Positions 25,091 through 31,817 of a stretch of 33,950 bases of DNA are shown here, in pieces. Position 1 is the first letter of the stretch, and every line of letters begins with the position of its first letter. The stretch is from positions 1 to 33,950 of the forward strand of contig CAZKFI010000023.1 of NCBI GenBank assembly GCA_964551975.1, read 5' to 3'. The stretch is from REEB426 sp964551975 (lineage in GTDB: Bacteria; Actinomycetota; Actinomycetes; S36-B12). The notes under the pieces are model-generated. The model worked only from the letters and a program-made list of their open reading frames with translations, was not told the origin of the DNA and did not search any database. Position numbers and translations under genes: made by a program.

Positions 25091-26322
25091 GCGCCACCTC
25101 GCAGCTGGACAGCGCAAAGGAGATGCTGGCCAGCGAGAAGATCACCTTCGTTCAGCGAATCACGAAGTTGCAAGCCTTGCAGGTCGTTCTGGTGCTCATC
25201 GTGTTGCTGGCGGTCTTCTCGCTGATGGCACCCGACGCATTCTTCACCTGGTTCAACTTCCGCTCCATGATCGTCAACACCTCGATCTTCGCGGTGCTCG
25301 GGGTGGGTGCAACCTTCGTCATCATCACGGCCGGAATCGACCTTTCAATCGGCTCGGTGTTGGTCTTCAGCAGTGTTGTGGCAGCCAAGGTGATGGGCGC
25401 CCTGGGGACTGAGGGCTGGACCGTGGCCATCATCGGAACGCTGGTGGCCATCGCCAGCGGCAGTGCCTGGGGCCTGCTGAATGGCTTCCTCATCGCCAAG
25501 GCGAAAGTGCCCGCCTTCATCGTCACCCTGGGTGGTTTCCTCGTGTGGCGCGGTCTCATCTTCCGCATGGGGGAGCAGGGCCAGACACTCTCGCCGCNNN
25601 NNNNNNNTCTTGTCCGGTCCCACGAACGCGAGCGCGGTCACACGCGGGAAGATCTCTCCCGTGGCGATGGCGACGTCGTTGATGGTTCCAATCTCATCAC
25701 CGGTGGCATCGACCTGACCACGGTGCCGATGGTGCTCGTGGACACCGTCGGCTTCGGCAACGTCTTCTGGGAGATTCCGACGCTCACGGTGGTTGCTGCA
25801 GTCGTCGTAATCCTCGGCAGCATCCTGCTGCATCGGACGCGCTTCGGTCTCTACACCTACGCCATCGGGTCGAACCCTGAAGGCTGCCGCCGGGTTGGCA
25901 TCAAGGTCGACCGCAATCTCATCTGGGTCTACGTGCTTTCCGGCGCCACAGCCGGTTTCGCGGGCCTGCTCAGCCTGGCCTTCTACCAGCAGACCACCAT
26001 CGGCGGCCAGTCGCTCACCAACCTCACCGTTATCGCCGGGGTTGTCATCGGTGGAACGAGCCTGTTCGGTGGTGTTGGCTCCATCTTCGGCACGGTAATC
26101 GGCCTGCTGATCCCCGTAGTCCTGCAGTCTGGCTTCATCATCATCGGCGTCGAGTCCTACTGGCAGAACGTCGTAATCGGAATCTTCCTGATCGGCGCCG
26201 TGTACATCGACGGCGTTCGCCGAGCAAGATCGGCGCGAGGATCAGGGCGTAAGGCCCGACCACTCCAAATCGGTGGATTATCGGTCGGGAAACGAGAGAA
26301 AGAGGGACAAGTAGGTGAATAG
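25087..26322 (+). CDS. CUT2 sugar ABC transporter permease, interrupted by an assembly gap
   Basis: This integral membrane subunit of the sugar importer belongs to the ribose/fructose permease family. The N-terminal half has hydrophobic helices (LQVVLVLIVLLAVFSLMAP; TSIFAVLGVGATFVIITAGI) and the family motif GIDLSIGSVL. Helices after the gap include YVLSGATAGFAGLLSLAFY and VVIGGTSLFGGVGSIFGT, the conserved GG(T/S)SL-GG motif. The nominal 411 residues exceed the usual 320-350. Ten N occupy 25598-25607, and the roughly 27 residues after them are charged and unlike a membrane segment, so this part is doubtful. The C-terminus is a long basic tail overlapping the binding-protein gene by 8 nt. The ATG at 25087 overlaps the ATPase stop. 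Confidence 0.85.
   Translation: MSATSQLDSAKEMLASEKITFVQRITKLQALQVVLVLIVLLAVFSLMAPDAFFTWFNFRSMIVNTSIFAVLGVGATFVIITAGIDLSIGSVLVFSSVVAAKVMGALGTEGWTVAIIGTLVAIASGSAWGLLNGFLIAKAKVPAFIVTLGGFLVWRGLIFRMGEQGQTLSPXXXXLVRSHERERGHTREDLSRGDGDVVDGSNLITGGIDLTTVPMVLVDTVGFGNVFWEIPTLTVVAAVVVILGSILLHRTRFGLYTYAIGSNPEGCRRVGIKVDRNLIWVYVLSGATAGFAGLLSLAFYQQTTIGGQSLTNLTVIAGVVIGGTSLFGGVGSIFGTVIGLLIPVVLQSGFIIIGVESYWQNVVIGIFLIGAVYIDGVRRARSARGSGRKARPLQIGGLSVGKREKEGQVGE
25598..25607. other. Assembly gap (10 N) inside the permease gene
   Basis: Ten N, the same size as the gap in hutH and probably a default spacer. The sequence just downstream does not look like permease (see findings), so the join may be imprecise. Confidence 0.97.
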
Positions 26323-27292
26323 CACTGGATTGATCAAGCAGACCGCGATCGCGGCACTCGGCCTGGGTGTCGTCGCTGCGGTTTCGCTCGCAGCAGCCCC
26401 GGTTGCCGGAGCAGCTGGCGAGAAGATCGCCTTCATTCAGGGCGTCCAGGGTGATGGTTTCTACATCACCATGGAGTGCGGTGTGAAGGCAGAGGCGAAG
26501 AAGCTCGGAGCCACGGTGAAGACCTACGGCCCGGCCAAGTTCGACGCCACCCTGCAGAACCCGATCATCTCCTCGGTCGTGGCCTCCAAGCCCGACGCGA
26601 TCATCATCGCTCCGAACAGCGTTGATGCCTCGCAGAAGCCGCTGGAGAACGCCGCCAAGACGTCCAAGATCGTCCTGGTCGACACCACGGTCAAGAACCC
26701 GTCATTCGCGGTGACCGAGATCTCCTCGAACAACTTCGCGGGTGGCCAGATGGCCGGCAAGGCTGTCGAGGGTCTCGTTCCCGGTGGCGGTCAGGTTCTG
26801 GGCATCGGTGTACAGCCGGGCATCAGCACCACCGATGCTCGTGACGCCGGCTTCAAGGCTTGGGCCGACGCCAGCGGTGGCAAGTACCAGTTCGTGGGCC
26901 AGGAGTACTCAAAGAACGAGCCCGCCATCGCCGCGCAGATCACCACCGCTGCCATCGCGAAGAACCCGAACCTGAAGGCGATCTTCGCCTCCAACCTGTT
27001 CTCCGCGGAGGGTGCCGCCACCGGCATCAAGCAGGCTGGCAAGGAAGGCCAGATCGTGATCATCGGCTTCGACGCCGGCCCGGATCAGGTCAGCGCCCTC
27101 AAGGCTGGCACCGTACAGGCCCTGATCGCCCAGAAGCCGTACACCATCGGTGTGCAGGGCGTGAAGGCAGCCGTTGCTGCTCTTGCCGGCAAGTCGGTCA
27201 AGAAGAAGCAGACCACCGGGTTCTTCGTCATCACGAAGGCCAACGTGGACACCAAGGCTGGTCAGGCCGCTCAGTACCGGACCACCTGCTAG
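26315..27292 (+). CDS. CUT2 sugar ABC transporter substrate-binding protein
   Basis: This 325-residue periplasmic-binding-type protein resembles ribose/fructose binders. It has an N-terminal signal peptide (hydrophobic about 10-28, cleavage near AGA-AGEK at 33-35), then KIAFIQGVQGDGFYITMECG and repeated alpha/beta elements such as PDAIIIAPNSVDA and IVIIGFDAGPDQVSALKAG. There is no lipobox cysteine, unusual for a Gram-positive binding protein, so it may be released or held in another way. The GTG at 26315 follows AGAGGGA and overlaps the permease stop. Codon choice is strongly GC-ending, in keeping with high expression, and a strong terminator follows. It sets the substrate range of the operon, but its ligand cannot be read here. 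Confidence 0.92.
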   Translation: MNSTGLIKQTAIAALGLGVVAAVSLAAAPVAGAAGEKIAFIQGVQGDGFYITMECGVKAEAKKLGATVKTYGPAKFDATLQNPIISSVVASKPDAIIIAPNSVDASQKPLENAAKTSKIVLVDTTVKNPSFAVTEISSNNFAGGQMAGKAVEGLVPGGGQVLGIGVQPGISTTDARDAGFKAWADASGGKYQFVGQEYSKNEPAIAAQITTAAIAKNPNLKAIFASNLFSAEGAATGIKQAGKEGQIVIIGFDAGPDQVSALKAGTVQALIAQKPYTIGVQGVKAAVAALAGKSVKKKQTTGFFVITKANVDTKAGQAAQYRTTC

Positions 27293-27309
27293 TTCTGCAC
27301 TAGCGCCCG

Positions 27310-27352
27310 AGGTGGGCGTAGCCGGATCCCCGGCTACGCCCACCTTCTTTTT
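27310..27352 (+). terminator. Strong rho-independent terminator ending the sugar operon
   Basis: A perfect 16-bp stem (27310-27325 with 27330-27345) closes a 4-base ATCC loop and is followed by TCTTTTT. It begins 18 bp after the binding-protein stop. The convergent SDR gene ends at 27386, so the hairpin may serve the plus strand mainly. Confidence 0.93.
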
Positions 27353-27385
27353 GCTGAGCCTTCGTTCCTTTGAGTGTGCTGCGCG

Positions 27386-28114
27386 TCAGATGTCTTGATT
27401 CGTGGGGATCATCACGAGATCGCGAATGGTGACGTGCCGTGGCGTGGTCAGCATGAAGAGCACGGCATCGGCGACATCGGCTGAGCGGATGCCGCTGGCT
27501 TCGGCGATCTGCCGATCAATCTGCGCGTCGTCGGCCACCCCCCAGAGCGGGTTGAGCACGATGCCAGGTGCCACTGCACCGATCCGCACTCCTGAACCGA
27601 CGATCTGCTGCCGGGTCGCATGGACGAACGCCTGTACCGCGTGCTTGGTTGCGGTGTAGACGGGCTCCCAGGAGATCACCTGATGCCCTGAGACTGAACT
27701 AGTGACGACGATGTCACCCGTGCCGCGCTGGAGAAAGTACGGCAGTGCGGCGTGAATGGCATGCATGACGCCAGCGACGTTGGTGGTGACGAGTTCGTGC
27801 ACGCGTTCGGCAGGTACCGTCCAACCTTTATCCGGTAGGTAGAGACCGGCATTGGGTAGCAGGATGTCTAATTTGCCGAACTCGGACTGGGCCAGTGCCA
27901 CCGCTTCGTCGGACAGCGCGGGATCGGCGATGTCTCCCACCAGTGTGCGCACTGGATTCGTCATGGAATCAGCGACTGCCGATAACCGCTCGGCACTGCG
28001 GCCCAACAGGATCTGCGAGACGCCACATGCATCAAGGGCTTGAGCATAGGAACGACCGATCCCGGAGCTCGCTCCGGTAACGATCGCAACAGATCCGGCG
28101 AGTGGATGCGACAT
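27386..28114 (-). CDS. Short-chain dehydrogenase/reductase
   Basis: This 242-residue classical SDR has the cofactor motif VTGASSGIGRS (about 13-23), LPNAG where NNAG is usual, VVTSSVSG for the catalytic Ser and YTATKHAVQAF for the Tyr and Lys. The C-terminal region (RHVTIRDLVMIPTNQDI) is typical of the family YdfG-like branch. The substrate is unknown; with the neighbouring kinase and aldolase it might act on lactaldehyde or a sugar, but it may be unrelated. The start is ATG 28114 with GGAGGGA upstream, a strong independent ribosome-binding site. It is 43 bp from the aldolase gene on the same strand, probably the last gene of the operon beginning near 31147. Confidence 0.88.
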   Translation of the reverse strand: MSHPLAGSVAIVTGASSGIGRSYAQALDACGVSQILLGRSAERLSAVADSMTNPVRTLVGDIADPALSDEAVALAQSEFGKLDILLPNAGLYLPDKGWTVPAERVHELVTTNVAGVMHAIHAALPYFLQRGTGDIVVTSSVSGHQVISWEPVYTATKHAVQAFVHATRQQIVGSGVRIGAVAPGIVLNPLWGVADDAQIDRQIAEASGIRSADVADAVLFMLTTPRHVTIRDLVMIPTNQDI

Positions 28115-28157
28115 GATCCCTCCAGTCAGCGTCTTGGTGAGTTGGCGAAGCTCTTAC

Positions 28158-28958
28158 CTATCGATGCATGCTCCGTCGATACTGCTCATCCGGCCTAGTC
28201 TCAATGCGCACTCCCTCATGTTCGTCTAGATACACCGGACCCCCTGCGGCAATGGCTCCCAGTAGTACCGCAGCAACCTTCACGGTCATACTCGTGGTGT
28301 CGATGGCATCCTGGACATCGCGAGCGGCAATGAATACCCCGTGATTGCGTAGGTAGATCACCTTCGGCATACGGCCGTGTTGCTGTGCGAACTCGTCGAC
28401 ACTTTGCCGCACAGCACGAGCCAGGGGTAGGCCTGGATCGACGTAGGGCACGAGCAACTGGTGCTGCCCCATCATGACAATCTGGTCCGGAAAGAGCGCT
28501 CCAGCAACCAACTGCTCCGCTGCCGCGGAGCACAGCAATCGATTGACAGCAATGGGGTGGGTATGGAGCACGATGCTGGCATCCGTGCGATCCAACACCA
28601 CGGCATGCAGCAGGGCCTCCACCGAAGGTCGGCGACCCGTCGAGCCTTGGTCTGCACCATCGGCCATTGAGGTGCGATAGGCCTGATCTACCGCGAGATC
28701 ATCTGCCGAGGGTTGATCCAGCAACGCAAGTAACGGCTCCAGTGCTACGTCAACAAGGTCATGCTCCTCCAGTCGCTCCATGGAACAGCCTGAGGCCTTC
28801 ACCACCATGCGGTCCGCCAGCAACCGACCTGAGACGTTACCTTCGGCAGCGCAGGCCCATTGCAGGTTCGGCTGCCCGGCATAGCGGGCCAGCCGAACCA
28901 GATCGGCGCGCAAACTGTGTTGCTCGGTTGAGACCTTGAGGGCTGCGAGTTCAGGCAC
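28158..28958 (-). CDS. Class II aldolase, probable rhamnulose/fuculose-1-phosphate aldolase
   Basis: About 266 residues, this is a zinc class II aldolase/adducin-fold protein. CAAEGNVSGRL and VVKASGCSMERL form the phosphate-binding part, with metal histidines in SIVLHTHPIAVN and YLRNHGVFIAA. This set occurs in L-fuculose- and L-rhamnulose-1-phosphate aldolases, which release dihydroxyacetone phosphate and L-lactaldehyde. I chose GTG 28958, overlapping the upstream kinase stop as GTGCCTGA; GTG 28976 adds six residues. The upstream gene is a rhamnulokinase-like kinase, so the pair forms a kinase-aldolase module parallel to rhaB-rhaEW. Pentulose-phosphate epimerase function (AraD-like) is possible but less likely given the kinase. 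Confidence 0.82.
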   Translation of the reverse strand: MPELAALKVSTEQHSLRADLVRLARYAGQPNLQWACAAEGNVSGRLLADRMVVKASGCSMERLEEHDLVDVALEPLLALLDQPSADDLAVDQAYRTSMADGADQGSTGRRPSVEALLHAVVLDRTDASIVLHTHPIAVNRLLCSAAAEQLVAGALFPDQIVMMGQHQLLVPYVDPGLPLARAVRQSVDEFAQQHGRMPKVIYLRNHGVFIAARDVQDAIDTTSMTVKVAAVLLGAIAAGGPVYLDEHEGVRIETRPDEQYRRSMHR

Positions 28959-30411
28959 GGGCCAAGCCTGCCGCACGGCGTGCGTGAGTCAACGTCGGGT
29001 AGGCACCCAAGGCAACAGCTTGGATCAGGATGTTCCCCAGACAGGTGGCCTCTACTGGCCCAGCGTTCACGGTGAGGCCACTACGAGCTTCAGTCCAATC
29101 CCGCAACACCGGGATTCGAGCCCCACCACCAATAATCGTGATCGAGGTGAACGCGGTGCCAACCAACGTGGCTAAGCCCTCGGCTGTCTGCGCAAAACTC
29201 GCGGCCAGGCTGTCCATGATCAGGGCCACGATGCCTGCGCGATCCTGATCAGCGATCTGACCCCCGAGTGCCCGGTAGGCAGCAGTCAGTCGATCTGGCA
29301 TATGCCCCGGCTCCAGGAAGTCCGGCGAGCCCGGATCGATCACCGGTCCACGTTCGCGCTGCACCGTCAGCTGATGCACCGCGGCTTCCGCCAGCAGCGC
29401 ATCACGCAGGTCGACGGCGTCGGCAGCCCCGCCCCCATGGGTTGACCATTCGCGTAGGCATTCCTCGAGGAGCCAGGTGCCACTGAGGTTGCGCATCAAG
29501 AGCGTGCGTCCTTCAGCACCGGCTTCATTGGTGAAGCCGCCAAGCCGTGCCGCATCGTTGAGTACCGGGTGGGTGACCAAGGCCCCAGCCAGAGCCCAGG
29601 TGCCGCAGGAGATCGTGACGGCCCTACCCTCATCGTCATCCACTGCGGCGAAGGCACTCGCCGTGTCGTGTGCACCTGTTCGGATCACCGGGACTGGTTG
29701 ATCCAGTCCCAGCTTGCGGGTAATGCTGGAGGTGGTGAGGGCAGCCACGCTGCCGCAGGGCTGCACCGGCGGAAGGAGATCAGCGGGTATGCCGTAACGA
29801 TCGATGAGGTCCCATGCCCAATCGCCAGTGCGCCGATCAATGAGTCCTGTCGTTGATGCCAGGCTCGACTCCGCACCTACGGCACCACAGAGCCAGTAGG
29901 TCCACAGATCCGCCGTGAGCAGCATGGTCTGCCCTGCCGTGAGCAGGTTGGCACTTGCGTCACGGACGAGTTGGTACACCGTATTAATGGGGAGCGCCTC
30001 AATGCCGGTGCGGGCGTACGCCTCTCGCGCGGATACCCGAGACTCGGCACGAACCACATCTGCAGCTGTGGTTGCTCGGTAGTGGCGCAGCGGCAGGCGC
30101 AGTTGACCGTCGCCATCAATCAGCCCATAGTCCACACCCCAGGAATCGACACCAATGCCGGCGACCGTCAACCCACGCTCATGGCATTTCGCAACAGCAC
30201 TGCGCAATCCTTGAAGTCCAGCTTCGAAAAGTTCAACGCCGTTCCAGCAAAGCACACCGTTGTTTTCGACAGGAGTGTTGGCAAAGCGTGCAATCTCGAG
30301 CAACTCCAGGCCGTCGCTGCCGAACCACCCGGCGACGACGCGGCCACTCTGTCCTCCCAGGTCGACAGCCAGGTAGGCCGGCCCGGGATTAGATGGCGGT
30401 GTAGCCACCAT
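28951..30411 (-). CDS. Second rhamnulokinase-like FGGY kinase
   Basis: This 486-residue FGGY kinase shares with the rhaB product at 13039-14526 the motif set YLAVDLGGQSGRV, GVDSWGVDY, LPINTVYQL, GAHDTASAF (Asp249 catalytic), SCGTWAL and LLEECLREW. It is clearly of the rhamnulokinase type rather than xylulokinase or glycerol kinase. Its neighbours are a class II aldolase (8-nt overlap downstream) and an SDR (23-nt overlap upstream), but no isomerase. Rhamnulokinase and L-fuculokinase are hard to tell apart by eye, so the substrate may be L-fuculose, L-rhamnulose or a related deoxyketose. The start is ATG 30411. Confidence 0.87.
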   Translation of the reverse strand: MVATPPSNPGPAYLAVDLGGQSGRVVAGWFGSDGLELLEIARFANTPVENNGVLCWNGVELFEAGLQGLRSAVAKCHERGLTVAGIGVDSWGVDYGLIDGDGQLRLPLRHYRATTAADVVRAESRVSAREAYARTGIEALPINTVYQLVRDASANLLTAGQTMLLTADLWTYWLCGAVGAESSLASTTGLIDRRTGDWAWDLIDRYGIPADLLPPVQPCGSVAALTTSSITRKLGLDQPVPVIRTGAHDTASAFAAVDDDEGRAVTISCGTWALAGALVTHPVLNDAARLGGFTNEAGAEGRTLLMRNLSGTWLLEECLREWSTHGGGAADAVDLRDALLAEAAVHQLTVQRERGPVIDPGSPDFLEPGHMPDRLTAAYRALGGQIADQDRAGIVALIMDSLAASFAQTAEGLATLVGTAFTSITIIGGGARIPVLRDWTEARSGLTVNAGPVEATCLGNILIQAVALGAYPTLTHARRAAGLARA

Positions 30412-31147
30412 CGATGATGATGCCCTGGCCGGTCAGGTATCCCGATTCCGGTCCTGCGAGGAAGCGCACCAGTCCGAGGAGATCCTCGGGTTCTCCCATC
30501 CGACCTGCCGGGATCGCTGCCACCCATTGAGCCTTCAGGTCGGGATTTGCCTCTGTGAACTGCCGTGTCATGTCCGAGAGCATGTATCCCGGTTCGACGG
30601 CATTGACCCGGATGCCGGCCTTGGCCCACTCGACGGCAAGTGACTTGGCAAGCATGCTCACTGCTGCCTTGGACGCGTGGTACGAGGCCTGGAACTGCGG
30701 CACGTTGACGATGTGCGCGGACATGCTGGAGATGAGTATTGCCGAGCCTGGTTGGCCCGCGGCAAGCAGTCCTCGAGCAAATGCCTGGCAGGCGAAGAAG
30801 GTGCCATTCAGGTTGATGTCGATAACTCGCTGCCAGTCTTCGGGCTCAACGTCGACACTTGCACTCCAGAGTGTGATCCCAGCCGCAGTGACCAGGACGT
30901 CTGGCAGGCCCAGTACATCGGTGACCTGCTCAAATGCCGATTGCAGTGCGGCAGCATCACGCACATCAACTCGAATTCCCAGTGCGGCTACTCCACAGTC
31001 TGCCGCGAGGGCTTCAGCCGTCTGGTTCACATCCTCAAGCACGTCAAGAATGGCGACGCAGGAGCCGTACCTGGCCAGGTCCCTGGCCATGGCAAGGCCA
31101 AGACCGCGGCCACCCCCGGTAACCACTGCTGCAGACGGTTGACTCAT
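30389..31147 (-). CDS. Short-chain dehydrogenase/reductase, FabG-like, probable sugar dehydrogenase
   Basis: This 252-residue classical SDR has VVTGGGRGLGLAMA (cofactor loop), TAAG in place of NNAG, LISSMSAHIVN for the Ser and YHASKAAVSMLAKSLAVEWA for the Tyr and Lys. RVNAVEPGYM and a C-terminal LTGQGIIIDGGY complete the fold. The layout is common in sugar and polyol dehydrogenases, including ones acting on fucose or rhamnose products. I chose ATG 31147; ATG 31159 and a longer frame to 31249 are open but lack a ribosome-binding site and conserved sequence. It is first in the second sugar operon and divergent from the DUF4126 gene, with 46 bp between the starts. Confidence 0.86.
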   Translation of the reverse strand: MSQPSAAVVTGGGRGLGLAMARDLARYGSCVAILDVLEDVNQTAEALAADCGVAALGIRVDVRDAAALQSAFEQVTDVLGLPDVLVTAAGITLWSASVDVEPEDWQRVIDINLNGTFFACQAFARGLLAAGQPGSAILISSMSAHIVNVPQFQASYHASKAAVSMLAKSLAVEWAKAGIRVNAVEPGYMLSDMTRQFTEANPDLKAQWVAAIPAGRMGEPEDLLGLVRFLAGPESGYLTGQGIIIDGGYTAI

Positions 31148-31193
31148 GAGGCGGAGCATATTGGGCCCCACTGCCTCGTGTGACAATGTTTCA

Positions 31194-31817
31194 GTGATCG
31201 AGGCCGCGATTCCATTGGCGTTTACCGCGTCATGGGCTAGCGGGATCAATCCTTATCTGCTGGTCTTCTTGATGGGTCTGCTGGGACGCTTCACCGATTT
31301 CGAGATTCCACTCGCCCTTGAACGCACTGACGTTCTGATTGTGGCCGGCGTGCTTGTGGTGATCGATGCAGTCGCTGACAAGATCATGTGGTTGGACTCG
31401 GTATGGGACGGACTGAACACCGCCATCCGACCTATCGCCGGCGCGACTGTCGCCGTGCTGGTCGCTCAGCCGGCACTGGATCTGCCCACCGCGGCGATTG
31501 CCGCGAGCGGGGGCCTCGTTGCGCTCATCACGCACCTAGCCAAGGCCACGATTCGACTCGGAGTGAATACCTCGCCGGAGCCTGCAAGCAACGTCGCGGT
31601 TTCAGTCACCGAGGATGTCGCGGTCACCACAGTGGTGATCATCGCTTTGGTCAATCCGTGGGTCGCCGGCGCGATCGCAGCAGTGCTGCTGGTCGGCGCC
31701 AGCGTCGTGGCTCTGCTCGTCTTCTCAACCGCCAGAGCCGCGCTTCGGGCGCGGCGGCGTGGCCGCCAGAGGCGAAGTCAGCAGCGAGAACAGGAAGGGC
31801 CTAGGCCCTCGCCTTGA
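31194..31817 (+). CDS. DUF4126-type integral membrane protein
   Basis: This 207-residue protein has about five hydrophobic segments (PYLLVFLMGLLG; VLIVAGVLVVIDAV; TVAVLVAQPAL; VAVTTVVIIALV; GAIAAVLLVGASVVALLVF) and a basic Arg-rich cytoplasmic tail (about 185-207). The start AAIPLAFTASWASGINPYLLV followed by a helix pair is how DUF4126 proteins begin; the family's function is unknown. GTG 31194 is the best start; GACAAT at 31182-31187 resembles a -10 box, which would give a leaderless message, and no ribosome-binding site is visible. The stop overlaps the convergent repeat-protein gene by 17 bp. It shows no tie to the sugar genes. Confidence 0.8.
   Translation: MIEAAIPLAFTASWASGINPYLLVFLMGLLGRFTDFEIPLALERTDVLIVAGVLVVIDAVADKIMWLDSVWDGLNTAIRPIAGATVAVLVAQPALDLPTAAIAASGGLVALITHLAKATIRLGVNTSPEPASNVAVSVTEDVAVTTVVIIALVNPWVAGAIAAVLLVGASVVALLVFSTARAALRARRRGRQRRSQQREQEGPRPSP

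Noticed and set aside
25345..25833. A real minus-strand gene inside the permease
   Set aside because: Only the short part near the gap looks protein-like; the rest is His/Arg/Glu-rich shadow of membrane-protein codons.
19147..27292. Sulfoquinovose (sulfo-EMP) operon
   Set aside because: PfkB kinase, LacD-like aldolase, LacI and mutarotase-fold protein fit loosely, but there is no sulfoquinovosidase, sulfoquinovose isomerase, sulfolactaldehyde reductase or sulfonate exporter, and an FGGY kinase has no role in that route.
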